A stretch of 64,000 nt of DNA from Parus major (taxonomy: Eukaryota; Chordata; Aves; Passeriformes; Paridae): positions 34,164,710 through 34,228,709 of the forward strand of contig NC_031770.1 of the NCBI RefSeq assembly GCF_001522545.3, written 5' to 3'. The notes below the pieces were generated by a model. The model worked only from the letters and a program-made list of their open reading frames with translations, made no database searches and was not told the origin of the DNA. Made by a program: the position numbers and the translations under genes. This document shows positions 24,301 to 37,640 of this stretch, piece after piece (positions within the stretch are counted from its first letter, which is position 1; each line of letters opens with the position of its first letter).

Positions 24301-27300
24301 CTGAATTAGCTGTTTCCCTTTCTACAGCCATTATCAAAGCAATCACCAGATTACACAGGCTGCATATGTAACGTATGTGTTACCAGAAAGGCTTACACCT
24401 GGCATAGGCTGAGTACTTTCAAGATCCATTTTGAAGGAAGTACTTAGCACCTCACTGGTGTATTGCTAGTTATTTTGCATTCTGTGATGAAAGTGACCTC
24501 TGTTAAGGACTGAGTAATGCTATTTCAAGGTTTTGACTCTATATTTAGAGGTTAACACGGATAGTTCTCATAAGTGCTTTAATTAAACTCTTATTCTTAA
24601 AAGATAATTTGCAGTGGGTTAGCTACAGTGGACTGCTTCCATTGCAGAGAAATCTTCAAGGTGGAAAGAATAATGGTGAAAATGACCTTCATTTTCTCCC
24701 TTTGAGTGCAGTGGTGTCTGGCTGCTATACGGGGCCACCACTGAGTACAGACTGAGAACTCAACATAATGCAATTCTCTGAGGGAAAATGAGACTCCATT
24801 CTGTTAAGCGCAGGCATTGTATGTGCTGTTCTGCAGAATGAACAGCTCCTTTTTGGACTCTGCTAGAGAAACACTTTTTCTTAGAAATAATATCCTTTGC
24901 CCCCTCATTTCACTTTTTAAAATCTTATTTGCAGTGAAAACTGGAAACTGTTTTTTTGAAAACACTGAAACTTTTAATCAAAAGAAAGACAACGAAGAAA
25001 AAGAAAAATAGCATCAAAGCTGAAATATTTTAATGGATGTTTTATATCTTATGCCTTTTTGGTTTAAAAGAAAGGCTTTCTCCCTTGAGACAAACTTCCA
25101 GAAAAAAATCTGAACAGAACCGTCACTTACCTTAAAAATATAGGATGGTAACAGCAATCTTAGGCTTTACTCTATAACAGTAATTTAACAAAACTGACAC
25201 TCTCCTGCTGATTCACTGCTGATATGGTCTTGCTACTAGGCAATTGTCTTAAGTTCAAAGCAGACGAAAAGTTTGAGGCTTTGAGGACTGCATCGTGGTG
25301 TGACAAGTCCTCTCTGTTGGTGTTGGTATCCTGCAGAAGGACTACTGCACCTGGAAGCCTTTAGTCAGCTGGCTAGAGGAATATTAGGGTGTGTAACCAC
25401 TCAAGACAACCCTGTGTCACTGGAAAAATGAAATTTACCCAAGAAGACAAAGCTCGTCCTCCCTAACTTGAAGAGTTGAGTGTTTGCCTTTGATCTCATT
25501 CTCACAAAATAACAGGCTAATTTTCATAAGGAACAGGATAGAGAAAAAAAAATTAAGTATAGAGACTGGAATTTCACCCTTGGTGCCCTGTGCCCACTTG
25601 GATACCACCATGCAGGTAGAATAATAAATGGTTAAGCTTTAGTTTGTTTCCAAATTAATTTTCCTTCACTAGAATGTTTCTTTTATTAGGCATGTTTCTT
25701 TGGAACCAAGGTTTCATCCTGGAGAATGTTATCAGAGTTTGTTGGACTGGAAATGAAAAAAAGTGAGAGAATGCTATAAAAATTAAATTATTTTCCAGTT
25801 ATTTATTCTTTTTTGAAGGTACCAAACTTCTTCTGAAACAATTCAAAAACTCCTTAAATTGAATTTTCATAGGCCAATTAATAGGAAATTTGCAACTAAT
25901 GACTTTGGGGCAAGGAAGAAGGTAAACATTTTATAGTACTTGATCTGTTAAAAAATCAGTTTGTGAAGGAAAAGTTGACTGAAATAATTTTGATTTCTTG
26001 TGTTTTGTACTTTTCTGGCCTATTTTCTGATAGAAAATTCTTTCTTACCTATTCAGTCAATATCTCGGATAACTGTTGTTTTGATAATCATACCTGGGTA
26101 TGAAAACTGTTGTTACAAACCCCATCTTTTTATGGATTCCTAATTTAGTATTTTGTTGTATTGGATTCTTTTCTGTATTTTCACTGACTATGTTATTGTG
26201 TATGACTTAAATTTATCTCTGCTTATGCACAAAGATAGCAGAAGGCGTCTTGGTGAATGAATAAAAAGGAGTCCTTCACTACAAACTGACTGAGATACCC
26301 ATGAAGACGTGTGCAGAGCATGGCAGCAGGGAAGAGCTGGGACATGATCACTGAAATCAGAGAAAGACAAATGAGCTGCTGAAAACTGATTAGAATCAAG
26401 GACTGTGAGGAAACATGCAGCACAGGAGTGAGAGGTAGTCAAACCAGAGATAAGTAGGACTATAGATATCTTCTGTGTTCATTACAGTGGAATCTAGGTA
26501 TCAAAAGTGGAAAAAAAAAAAAAGGCAAAAAAACCCCAACTAATGTGGATTGTTAAGAAAAGTACTATCAAATATTTGCAGTCAAAAACTCAGGATAAAA
26601 TGATGCTAGAGGGAAAAAAGAGAGGTGCTGGTTTGGCTGTGCTAAATGCCATCCCTGAATGAAATAGGAAACAATGCGGGAAGGCCTAACAGCCCTCTTC
26701 TGCATATTCTCTCCTTCTTGCCTCCCAAAAAAAGAAAGAAAATAAAAGCTGCACAGCTTTCAACTTTTAAAAACTGTCATTTTTAAAACAAAACCTCCAT
26801 AAATGAGTTTTGCCAACTCATCTATGGAACAGTAATGAGACAAGAGAGAGTAGCAGGACAATGTTGATAAAGTTTGAAATTGCACTTTGTGAAATGAAGT
26901 CAGTTTGGCTTGAAATGGTCCTATGGACAGGAAATACAAGGTTAAAAACAGAGTGATGGACTCCAGTGCGTCTTATGTGTGTTTCTAGAGTCTGTTTTCA
27001 AAATTCATGTCCTGAGACCTCTTTCTCTAAATGAGAAAATAGATGTAATTCTGAGACAGGTACCTAAATCTTATCATGTTGTCAGGATTTAAGAGCATCC
27101 AGTATCACATACTGTAAATGTGGATTTAAAAAAAGCCCTCATCCCTCTTACCATTCTCAGAAAGATGTCATGCCCCTTCTTTAATGCAATTAATGATTTT
27201 CTGTGAGAAGTCTGTTAGGGGCATGGCTACTGGGAGAGACATCCACTCATTAGATTCTATATTAGCAATCCACACACAGTCACAAGTCATTAATCATAGC

Positions 27301-28363
27301 AGGGATCACTTTCATCTTGTGGGTAGTGTCCAGAAATTTAATGAAAGAGGAGTTGAATGGCTTGTTATTCCAAATGCATTTCTAGTGTTGCTTGTGAACA
27401 GAATGTTCTGTTTTCATAAACCAATGAATGAACCAATAAAGCCAAAGCAGTTCTTCGATAGTCTTAAGGAGGGTTGACCTGTTAGTTAGAAAAGTTAGTG
27501 TTCAAACATGATCTATATTTTTCTCCTCTTAATATTTGTTCCCACAAATAATTTCCAGACTTCACTCCTGAATTTTGTTTTGTTCAGAAGAGAGCAATGG
27601 TTGAGCTTAAAATCTGCCATAGGTACATATGGCCCTGCCTACAGAAAACCATTGTGTGTTCCTCCAATGGTAACTAATGTAGGGCTAACAGCACCTCAGC
27701 CTACAGGAACAATCTAGGAATATCCAATAGCAAAGGACTTCAGGCAAACTTCACCACTCATTGCTTTATCTCCTGCATGCAGTTATTGCTGATTTTTTTC
27801 CTCCATCATCCAGATGAAGTGTTCCATGCATGTATGACTCTGCCAGTTCCTGGACATGGATCACTAGGGTCTCAGAGGTCCTATGCTTGTGACTAAATGT
27901 GAGCATCTCCAGTACAGCCTTTACAGCTAGTCTTATCACTTAATACTCAATGGAGTTTATCTAGTTTATATAGACATTAATGTATCTTATGCCATCCATC
28001 TTATCCTAAAGTCAATTTCTGTGTTCTCTGAATGAATCATGCTCTTAACACTATTACTCTAAGGACATAAACCTTGTTGCAGATCCCTACACTGCCATTT
28101 AAAAAGATTAATTCCACAGTAAGATTTCATTGTATCACAAAACTGATCTATACACCTATTCATACTGCTCTCAAAATCCTGTTATGGGCAAACAGGGAAC
28201 ACAACTGACATACAGACAGAATAATTTATTGTTAGTCTCATTAAATTCTTGACACATAAAACAAATAGTTATTATTAGCCCAGACACGGTAATAATAAGA
28301 ACAGTTGTAGTCCAAAGGAACACAGGAAAAAACCCCAAAGAAACCCACCTTTATTAACAACAC
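18321..28363. other. Long non-coding AT-rich stretch, no gene seen
   Basis: No exon, RNA gene or transposon could be named in 10 kb. The longest frames are about 118-120 codons on the minus strand (20846-21202, 22356-22718), with no domain or signal. Small features are A/C-rich tracts at 18836-18870 and 26511-26540, a GC-richer patch at about 20060-20280 ending later in an A16 run (20391-20406), and a GC-richer patch at about 21735-21830. The last two are unassigned. Confidence 0.55.
20391..20406 (+). repeat. Poly-A run (A16)
   Basis: Sixteen uninterrupted A follow CATATT. They could be a slippage homopolymer or the tail of a retrocopy inserted on the plus strand, because the upstream 300 bases are richer in G+C than the surroundings. 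No target-site duplication or parent gene was recognised, so only the homopolymer itself is supported. Confidence 0.85.
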
Positions 28364-28398
28364 TTTTAAATTTTAAATTTAAAATTTAAATTTTAAAA
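28364..28398. repeat. Near-palindromic A/T block
   Basis: Thirty-five bases are made only of alternating T3-4 and A3-4 runs (T4 A3 T4 A3 T3 A4 T3 A3 T4 A4). The order is close to, but not exactly, its own reverse complement. It lies just downstream of an A/C-rich tract (28327-28350). Function unknown; likely simple AT expansion. Confidence 0.8.
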
Positions 28399-30460
28399 TC
28401 CTCTAAACCTGCAAAGCCAAATTTCCTCTTACCTACATGGTTGTTCACTGATGTTATGGTTACTCATTCTCTGAGTCCCTGTGTCACAGCTTCAGAGTCT
28501 TTCCAGAAGGGGATGAGGATATCAAGAGTCATTGGTGCCCTGGAGGCTTTGCCTAGAAGGGGTTTGATACTGGTCTCAATGATGCCTCCTTTCTTGGTGC
28601 TGCAATCTCCTCAGGGGTTATTAATCTCTTGCTTCCTGACACAACATATATGTATGTATATGCTCTTCCCTTTCATTGCTTGTCATTTCTCTTCCACTTG
28701 TCTTTGTTTTCCCTGATTTGCTGGGCTGCACTCCTGCTGTGACCAGTGGCAGCCACTGTGATTTGTGCTCGCTGTAGGGGACCTCTGATACCTACTGGTG
28801 CTGGTGCTCTTCCACAGCTCATTTTATTCTAGAATTTCTGCCACAGAACACAACTACTGGGTATTGTTATTAACAATAACCATTAACCACATCGTTGCAC
28901 AAAATTAAATCAAATCAAAACCAATTTAGGGAACACTTACATAGTTGCTAGACAACTGCTAATACAGTTTAAACAAGCTAAACCCAACTCAAGACAAGTC
29001 AACATCAGTCCTGGAGCCTATTTACCACCACTGATGGCAATTTGCATTTCATGTGCTACAAAAAGGGGGCGAGGGCTGCAGGTGGAGTGGGGGTAGAACG
29101 TGGCTGCTGGAGCAATGTATAAGCTGCAATGAGAACTACTGTGAAATGTTTTGGCTGTGCAAGGGCTTGGGGGTCTTGTGTAGGGCTCATCCTACAGCTG
29201 GGGTTGGACTTAGGATACTGTTCATTTTCAGTACCTGTGTATGATTCAGTGACAACGCTGCATGCCCACTGCTGAGAATCCCTTGCCTTCGTGCAGCTTC
29301 AATTTCTGGTGCAGTGCCAACCATATAAATTCTTCACAGAAAAATATACCAAAAATTCAATGGGGTCAATCTCTTTTAAAATGTCCTTTGCAAGGTTATT
29401 GAACAGCAGCCAAGCCTTTCCTCTTTAATCAGTGGAAGCTGCCATCTGAATTATGATTGTAACCTTTGCTTTTTTTATTTATTCAACTCCCATAGTGGAA
29501 TCCCATAGAAACTGTGTTATATCCATGGGAAATTTATGTTACCTTCTTTGGTTAAGCTTTGTTTCTTTAGGTTCTTGGTCTCTTGCATTTTAACCTCAAA
29601 ATAGAAAATTATTATCCCAATTCATCTCATTCATTGTAAAAATAATTTCATCAACACTCTTAATTTTTATCGAATAGTTATAATTTAGGTTTCTTCCTTC
29701 TCTAGCCAATTGCTTCTGTCAATCTGAAAACCACTGCCTGCATCTTTAATTCTCCTTGCAATAGCTCTTGACTTAAGAAATTTTCATGAGAAATTTCTTG
29801 ACATCAAGAAAAATCAAATCTGTTGTGAGTTTGCACCTTTTCTTTTTGCCAAAGTATACAGAAAAATGTATCCCTCAAATGATACCATTCCAAAATGAGT
29901 CAAGACATTCTATTATAGTATTCTGAGGTGCAAATTTTTAAATTTTTTTTCTGTTTAGAACAACTCAGCTTTGAAGTTTCTTTCAATGTAAACACTACTG
30001 TCATTGGTGTGTAAAAGTAATAATTTAAGACAACAGCTCTCAAGCAGCTCTCAGAAGAGTCTTTGTAGCATATTTTTTATATCCACAACAGTCACCACAT
30101 GATTCCCTTGTTTTATATTTCAAAAATATAAAAAAAGTGGCACTCTTATCTCAGGGAAGAAAGAAGCAACTGGGTATCTTTTTAGAGAGAAGGGTCATCA
30201 GTGGGATTGAAGTTACATGAGCCATCATACCACTTAAAGGGAAGAAGAGAACCAAACAGAACTGGTTAGCCTAACTTTTTCCTGGCTTAGTAAGTTTTGA
30301 AAAAAGGAATGCAGCTATTTATAGAAAGAAAAATACACCACAAAAAATTATTGTGTCATTAAAGACAACGAAAATACATGAAAGCATTTTCTTGAGTCAC
30401 AGATTAGTCTAAGTTATGAAAAACAGTGGGGAGGACGAGGCGTATGACAGCTCCCCCATT

Positions 30461-30518
30461 AAAAAAAAAAAAACACAAAACCAAATCAAAACAAAACCAA
30501 GGAAACAAACAAAACCCC
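30461..30518 (+). repeat. A13 run plus (AAAACC/AAAC)n A/C-rich tract
   Basis: Thirteen A are followed by about 45 bases of AAAACC, AAATC and AAAC words, with almost no G or T. It is one of several dispersed tracts of the same flavour in this window. It may be a decayed poly-A tail or a simple repeat. The minus-strand 129-codon frame across it has a Phe-rich segment for this reason. Confidence 0.75.
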
Positions 30519-31518
30519 TTTTGGAAATGCTTAACATTTTTAGAATCCAAATAGAAACACATGCATCCACCTGAATACCTTCCAGTATACTCTGGTGTGT
30601 TAAAAATAAAGGCCTTTGAAATCATGCTCACAGGTGTTTCAGATAGAGATTTCTCTAAGTTTCTGCATGAATTGTTAATCATAATGCTTCCTATTACTTG
30701 TGAGAAGATATTTTGCTGTCCCACAGACAGCATGAGTGACAGGTTTTTCTCCCACCATTTTATATGAATAATGAATTGTTTCAATGCACACATAAAAAAG
30801 ACATAATTTAGAGTTAGTTATCATTTCCAGACTGTGCTTTATCTATTTTTTACTGGGCAGAAAATGAGCCCATATCTTACTGCAGTCATTTCTATTTCTA
30901 ACTTCTTTTACTATTTTTCAATAGTATTTTTCAATAGAGTATTTTCTTTAAAAACTGTTTTAGACCATGCTGCCAGTGGTTTTGGCTTTCTTTGTTTATT
31001 TGGTTGATAGGGTTTGTTTGTTTGTTTCCTGTATGTTTCTCTTTTGTTTTGGTTTCTTTTTCAATCTGGTCTAAATTAACTGTTTCTGGAATACTTGTGT
31101 TTAAATTTTGAGATCTGTGCCTTATTTTTAAGAAGAAATGTAGGTTCTTAGTATCTCAGTTAAGCATATGATATCTTTCTTGAGTATATCATCAAGTCAA
31201 GAGAAAGCTTGCACATTGAATTTAAGTGGAGAAAAATGTATCAAAACTAAGGCAGAAACCCATTTGGAGCTCTCAGATGTTAAAATACAAAGAAGTATTG
31301 ACTATTGCAAAAGTTACATACATTGAAATTACTTCAACTTTTCTGTACTCCCACTGTTCTGAAATACTTTATCCCTTATTTATGAACTTCTTATTCATAG
31401 GTAGTTACATTCATTAAGGTTACACTTTAATTATTTAGTTCAATGGGTAATTTACTTTGTCTCATACTCCCGCTGCAATTCCAGAAGCGTGTGGAGAGGA
31501 AATGATGTTTATTGTTGA

Positions 31519-31572
31519 TTTTCATTTTTTTCCTCTTTTTTTAAAATTTTTTTCTTTTTTTTTATATATTTC
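31519..31572. repeat. T-rich low-complexity tract
   Basis: Some 54 bases are mostly T, with runs of seven to nine broken by C, A and G. It is a degenerate homopolymer with no other feature. Confidence 0.75.
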
Positions 31573-32574
31573 ACTTTCATTCTCCACTGCTTTATGTTTT
31601 GCATAGCTACTAATAATTACACCTGTGCATCATGGGAACTTAAGCTTTTTGCACTAGAGCAAGGTAGTGACATGTACAAATGATCGAAAAAAATAAACCC
31701 AAAAAAACTACAACAAACCCCCAGAAATATCAGGCTTCAGCCTGATTTGTTTATGACTATTTCTCCAACTGTCTTCAGTTTAAACTGCTGCAACTACCAG
31801 AATCCCTTAAAATTCTGTAATTTTCCAACTGATATGAAGAAGAATCTCATCTTTTCTCCCTCTAAACAAAGATGATGTAGAAATGATATAAAATGTACTC
31901 TAACAAGTTACTTCAAAGAACCATCTGAAACTGGTACCTTTTTGCTAGAAATTGAGTAAGGCTAGGTGTTTCTGAGGAAGATGTAAGAAACACTAGATAA
32001 CGATGAACTAACTCGTCATAATGACCAATTAGTAGCTGGCTTGTGAACCTAAGCAGCAAGGTTGGTATTCAATCATCTTATTATTTTCAACACCTTTTTT
32101 TCATATTGCTTTTCCCCCTACTTTGTTCCTCTACAGCAGCACTGACTGTGCTCATTATCTTCATAAATGCCTATTGTTTTGACCCTTGAGAAATTCTTGG
32201 CCTTACTGTGTCAAAGAAATATATTTATAGGCCAGTTATACAGTATGTTAAAGTGGCAGGTCTTTTTCTCAGTTTGTCCCATACTGGATAAGTAAGTGAT
32301 AAAGATCAGTGCAAAGTAGTCACAGAAAAAACTATATAGTATCTGGAACATCAGGAAGCTCAGGAATAGACAAGCTAGAGCACATTTCTTCATCTTGTCC
32401 AAAGATTCCCACCTTTTGATATTGGAAATCATATAATCATGTCATAAGCATCAACTTTTATGTCTCTGAACTCCCACAGGGAAGCTATTTTCACTTTTAT
32501 GCTTATGAGTAGAAACTGGCTTCTCATTTCTAATGTAGATATATATATAGACAATGTTTTTCCCTTTGACAAAT

Positions 32575-32618
32575 TGTTTTTTTTGTTTGGGTTTTTTGTT
32601 TTGTTTTGTTTTGTTTTA
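32575..32618. repeat. (TTTTG)n microsatellite
   Basis: T8 and GTTTGGG words lead into four to five copies of TTTTG ending near 32616. On the minus strand this is an AAAAC repeat, the same composition as the A/C-rich tracts elsewhere in the window. Confidence 0.85.
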
Positions 32619-34867
32619 ATTCTGGTTTGCTCTTCAGACAATCTTGCAAAATGATTGGATCCTCACTCATTCTTCAATTTACTAAACAAGTTGAGCTTTC
32701 CTAGCCTCTCTTCAAAAGATCATCCACCAAGTTTATCTTTGCTTATCTGGTTAGAAAATGGTTTGTGGTAGGAATTGCAGATTTCTGCAAAATTCTGGTT
32801 AAGGCTTTATCAATATCTAATAAAATATTTCAATCACATCCATACATCTACTAGAGATAGCTTTTCTAAGTAGAGTCTTCCTGTTTATAATTTTCCAGTA
32901 AATTTATTCTTTGTGTTTGTATTGACATTCTTTTGGTGGCTGCAGGCCTGGAACTGTTCTGTAATTTTTTTACATAGCTTTTTTAAAAAAGTATTAACCT
33001 AATAAAATTCTAGGTGCCCTCTCAATAGTTTCTTGATTCAGTTAACTTTACATTTCACTTCTTTAATTAAAGTTTCATCTTTAGCCCTAAAGGATATCAA
33101 TTACAGATTTACCTTTATTGTTTCATTTTGTTTAGATCAAGTTAATTACAGGTCATTCTGCTTGACTTAATTTTCTATAACCCTTTTTTTTCTACAGTTT
33201 CCTCATTACTTTACATAACTAAATTTTTATTTCTTTTCAGCTAATACCTGATAGGAAAAATACCTTTTAATATCTCCCTGCACATTTGCACCCAAATTAC
33301 TATAATTTCTGTCTCTATACCTGGAAAGTTAGATCCTCCGAGAAAGCAAAAATAAAAGGTTGATACTTTATTTCTTAAATTCTACTTCAGAGGTTTTAAT
33401 CCATAAAGCAGTTCAATCCTGTGAAGTCTGTACAAGAGTCCTTAACTTTCCTTTAGCAGATAAGAAATATTCCACTGAAGATTAGCTGTGGCTCTGCACC
33501 TGCCTCATTCTGTCATCATCATTCTTGTTCTCGTCCAGCTGAAATCTGACAATAGCTTTTCTCATTGGCAAGAACTGGATTCTTTTGATCCATTTCATCC
33601 TCAAGTCTCCAGATTCAAGTCCTCAAGTTTCAGTCTCATGGACTCACGTGAGAACGTGATCTCTTCTACAGCACTGAGCTTTGAAAGCACAGTCAAACCA
33701 AATTCAGATTCAGAAGCCAGGGATGCTGCATCGCCTATAGATCATTTGTCCAACACTTTCTATTTAATGTCATGTCTTCTTTTTATCATTCCCAAATCAA
33801 GGCCAGAGAGGACTGGAATAGGATAACAAGTGATATTTTCCTTACAGCTGGGATCAATAATTGTGGCTCATTATTTTCAGATATTTTACATTTTCTTATT
33901 ATGAAATGTTAGGTCATGTGAATGCTCCTGCTCCACTGATTCCTAGACAATATTGACTATTCAATATTCTATTCCATTATTTTTCATTATTATTTTCACT
34001 TAGAGTTCATTAATTTATATTTTCCCTAAACAACTGTTCCTTGTGACTGACTGCTGCCTTGCACTCTGGCTGCTAGCTGTCCCTTGTGTTCTGGCACATA
34101 AAAATCAACAGAGGTTCCACAAGAGTAGCTCATGTCACAGAGACTTTGCAAATCCTCACTTTTTCTGGTCAAACTCCTCAGAAAGCAGAGTCCCTCTCAG
34201 AGGTAGGGGCTAGGACTAGCCTCATAGCTGCAAGACAGTCTTCCAATTAATTCGTGCTACACTTATCACTGTAGTACATGAGCACCTTGCATCTCCCTCT
34301 GTAGATTTTTAAAAACCCATTTTACCCTGAATTGAATTGGAGAAAATACACTAGGCTTAGCTGTTAATTGCTGACAGGCAAAACAAAAAAGTAGACAAGG
34401 CAGATATAACGGGGCACAATGTAATGTTGTCTGGCTAAGGATTTTAGGAACTGTCCCTAATAAATGTGTGCTCTACCAGCCCATCTCATTGAAGTACTGT
34501 TGGGAAGGTTTACCTTTTTCTGCCAAAGGAGAGCTAAGCATGTGATCAAAGAGGGCACACATATTTTATTAACGTAGTGTTACAAGCCAAATATTTATGT
34601 TTTTCAAGGAAAATAAAAATAACTTGTCATTAAAAGGGTGAGAACTTCTGATTAAAGCAAAAATCTGGGGACAGAAGATATGGATTCTCCTGCTGCCGAT
34701 AGAGAGGAAAGCTATGACTTCAGACTTACCATTTATGGTCTAGTTTGCAGAGATCCCATTCACTTTATCTGGAGCAGGTGGTCCCAACACCTTTGAAAAT
34801 ATGCTTCCTAATTGTTTTGTGCTTGTAAGATGAGGAAGAAAATAAGATCTAACTCACGGCTTGTAAA

Positions 34868-35048
34868 GAGCACTGGAAGACACTCCCCAGGGAAGTTTCC
34901 GGCCAAGCCTGAGAGAGTTAATGAAGTGTTTGGACAATACTCCTGGTCACATGGGGTCACTCCTGGGGATGGTCCTGTGCAAGGCCAGGAGTCGGACTTG
35001 ATGATCCTTGTGGATCCCTTCAAACTCAGGATAGCCTCAGGTTCTGTG
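34868..35048 (+). mobile_element. CR1 LINE 3' tail, passerine-type, heavily truncated
   Basis: This is the last 180 bases or so of a CR1 element on the plus strand. Recognisable words in order are GAGCACTGGAAGACACTCCC, CAGGGAAGTTTCC, AAGCCTGAGAGAGTT, TTTGGACAATACTC, then GTCCTGTGCAAGGCCAGGAG, GACTTGATGATCCTTGTGGA and CCCTTCAAACTCAGGATA, with a worn TTCTGTG tail at 35042. These are the counterparts, in reverse, of the start of the 10069-10620 copy, so both belong to the same or sister subfamily. All coding sequence is gone. Overlapping short open frames on both strands are incidental. Confidence 0.92.
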
Positions 35049-37575
35049 AAAAGTCATAGCAACTACTCTGGAAAATCTTCTCTTGCTGAGCTGAGCTGCG
35101 TATAACAGATGCAATATTCCTAAGAATGATATAATGCCATACTCCTCCCTTCACTGATCTTGCCCTTGCCCTTGAAGCTTTCCAGGCTATAGCCTCTTCA
35201 AGCCTCTGAATTGAAAGGTCCTTAATGTATTCAGCTGCAAACAGCGGGATCTCACGAAGCAGGTTTTAAAACAACAAATCAGTCTGCAGTGGCTGTTCAT
35301 TTCATAAAACTGTTAAACGTTTCAGGCTGTAATTTTTTTTATATTTCACAAGCCTTGCTTTTAGAGCTTTCAAGTTCCTGATTTGCAGGGAGAAGCTAGT
35401 ATTACTATCCTAAAGCACTTGTGTAATATTAAGCTGATAAAATTGCTTTAGATTTAGTCATATATAAAGAGATAGATCATTTATTCCTATGTGCTGACTG
35501 GAAGAAATACAGACCCACCATTTGTGAAACAATGTTTGTTAGCAGATTATCTATTAGCCCACAATTAACTCATTCAATTTAGGATCTGAATTCAATCATA
35601 CATTGTAAATAAGAGACAAAAATACACTTTTGTATTGGGATTTTCACAGTAATATTTTGTGGATCCTCTTTGCTGTAAGCTTCCCTATTTTGCAGGATTT
35701 TATTTACATTGTTATGTGCTGGTGCTGCACAGACCATTTAACTGTTTCACTCTCTGCAGCGGAAGCATGTTTTATAGAGCATGGTGTCTTCCACCTTTCT
35801 CCTTGCTTTGCTGAGTACCTCTGTCTTCCCTGATAGAGGAAGAGAAGAGAAACCATTGTGTCCTCATCAAATTTTAGAGACCTGGTGCATTTGCAGCTGG
35901 GTATCTGCTGTCTCTCTGCAGGCTGTTCCCAGCCAGGCCCCTGTCATTTTGCCACAAGTGGGCAGTAATTAACTGCTAACTGAAATCACAACAATCTCAG
36001 CCTGCTCAGTCTTTGCTGAGACCCGTAACCCTCAGCCTGCCCTTTTTTTGGCCCTACCTCACTATCTGCTCTAGGAAGGAACCTGGCAGTTAGTGCCAAT
36101 TTGCTCCGACATTCCTACAGAAGGTGATTTAATGTCGTCCCGTGAGTTTGGGAATGTGTGTGCTTCTGATTGAGGATCAGTGCAGAGTGACACCCAAAGC
36201 AAAAACTTCCCTTCAGAGCCACTGCTATCACTGGTTCAAGCCTTGTGTTCTGCTCCCAACAACTTAAATAAGAAACTTAAGAAACTATTTTATGTAACAA
36301 GTATTTGCAATATTGAAATTACTGCAGTTCTTACACAGATAAAAAAACTTCAACAGAACAAATTCAAGCAAGCCAATTTGTCTTTAATATGACTGGCAAA
36401 GCATTGGGGCCAATGTTACATGGTGTAAGTACATATTTTTATTGCACTTTTTATCTTAAACAATGAACTATCTGCTTCCATTAAGTTGGATGATATATAA
36501 AAACAATATCTTTTTAAGTCCAGGTTCTTGCCTTTTTCGTTGTGGGAATATTGTCCCCATACTGTTTTGGAAAATTGAGAATGGTTTTACCTCACTTCAG
36601 TCTCTTTTTAAACTAGGAGGTGACTTATGACTATATCACATGACAGGTAATACTTTATAACAAAAAGTGATATGTAAACATGCCATGCCTCCCTTGGCAC
36701 ATGTCAGCCAGGTGAATTAAATGCTGAGAGAAGTTTGTCTCATTTCAAGTTAGTGCGTCTTGAAATGTGCTGACAGCAGGCATTGAAAGCTTCCAGAATC
36801 CAGGCAGGAAGAAAGAAGAACTGGAGTATGTGAGAACTGAACCTGGAAGATGACTGAGCTATGAGTGACTGCAAAACTGTTTCTAGGAAGCTAAAATATA
36901 TGTAGTACCATTATGGAAAAAATGACAACTCTCATGATGTTGGGAGACCTCAGTTCAGAGCTGAGGTTAATCCAGAAAGAAGGCCAAGGCCAGCAATAAC
37001 TTCTTCCCCCCTGGCCAGGCAGTGTCCACTTAACCTCTGTAGGAACAATAACTTACTCCTTGTCCTGTTATGGACATTTCTCTGTCACTGCTTTGCTTAT
37101 AAAAGTGCCAGCTGCCAAAACAGCCACCAGAAGCAGTCTCTGCACACTCTGCACACACAGAGACAGGACACTTGAGGTGGGGCTTTTCTTACCTCCTGAG
37201 GCTGCCTATGTCCTCTCTCTGCCACACAGGCATGGGGATCCCACAGTCTACTGGAGAGTGTTCCAGCAGCTGGCTGCTTTCCAGAGGTGCCAAAGCTCTT
37301 CCCTGCATGGACAAGGTGCAGTGTGATCCAAAAATTCTCAGCACATCCAGAAATCTAGACAATGTAGTCCTTCCCCACTGCAGTCTCATGTCTCATTTGC
37401 TCTTCTGACCACCTCTGCTCTCTGAGCAGATGTCTTCAGTGATCTGTGCATGACGATGCAGACAATGTTCTACAATTTTGCTTGGAAATAGGCAGCAACA
37501 GATGGTACAAAGAAGGTAAGAGAATTATCTGCCATTAAAGGGAAAAGGGCCCAAGACCAGCAGATGTGCCTCTCT
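35049..37575. other. Non-coding unique DNA, no gene seen
   Basis: No open frame exceeds 90 codons and no RNA gene or transposon is recognisable. The segment from 36955 to 37420 is somewhat richer in G+C and pyrimidines, with overlapping short frames on both strands but no codon-level signal. I assign nothing. Confidence 0.55.
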
Positions 37576-37640
37576 TTCCCTTCCCTTCCCTTCCCTGCCC
37601 TGCCCTGCCCTGCCCTGCCCTGCCCTGCCCTGCCCTGCCC
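37576..37640. repeat. (TTCCC)n(TGCCC)n pentanucleotide tandem repeat
   Basis: Four copies of TTCCC (37576-37595) are followed by nine copies of TGCCC (37596-37640), then a pyrimidine-rich tail to about 37665. The change of one base per unit between the two halves points to point mutation followed by expansion. On the minus strand the unit is GGGCA, giving repeated G3 runs compatible with G-quadruplex formation. A GQGRA-type peptide on the minus strand is the translated repeat only. Confidence 0.93.

Larger units (their letters stand above)
28399..34867. other. Non-coding, very AT-rich, T-rich tracts
   Basis: No gene is seen; the longest frames are about 129 codons (30404-30793 minus) and 112 codons (33488-33826 plus), both without recognisable features. 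The block has a high density of T- or A-rich low-complexity runs: 30461-30518, 31011-31060, 31519-31572 and 32575-32618. A 10-base-arm AT hairpin with a CAA loop is at 30111-30133. No transposon was recognised until the CR1 tail at 34.87 kb. Confidence 0.55.
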
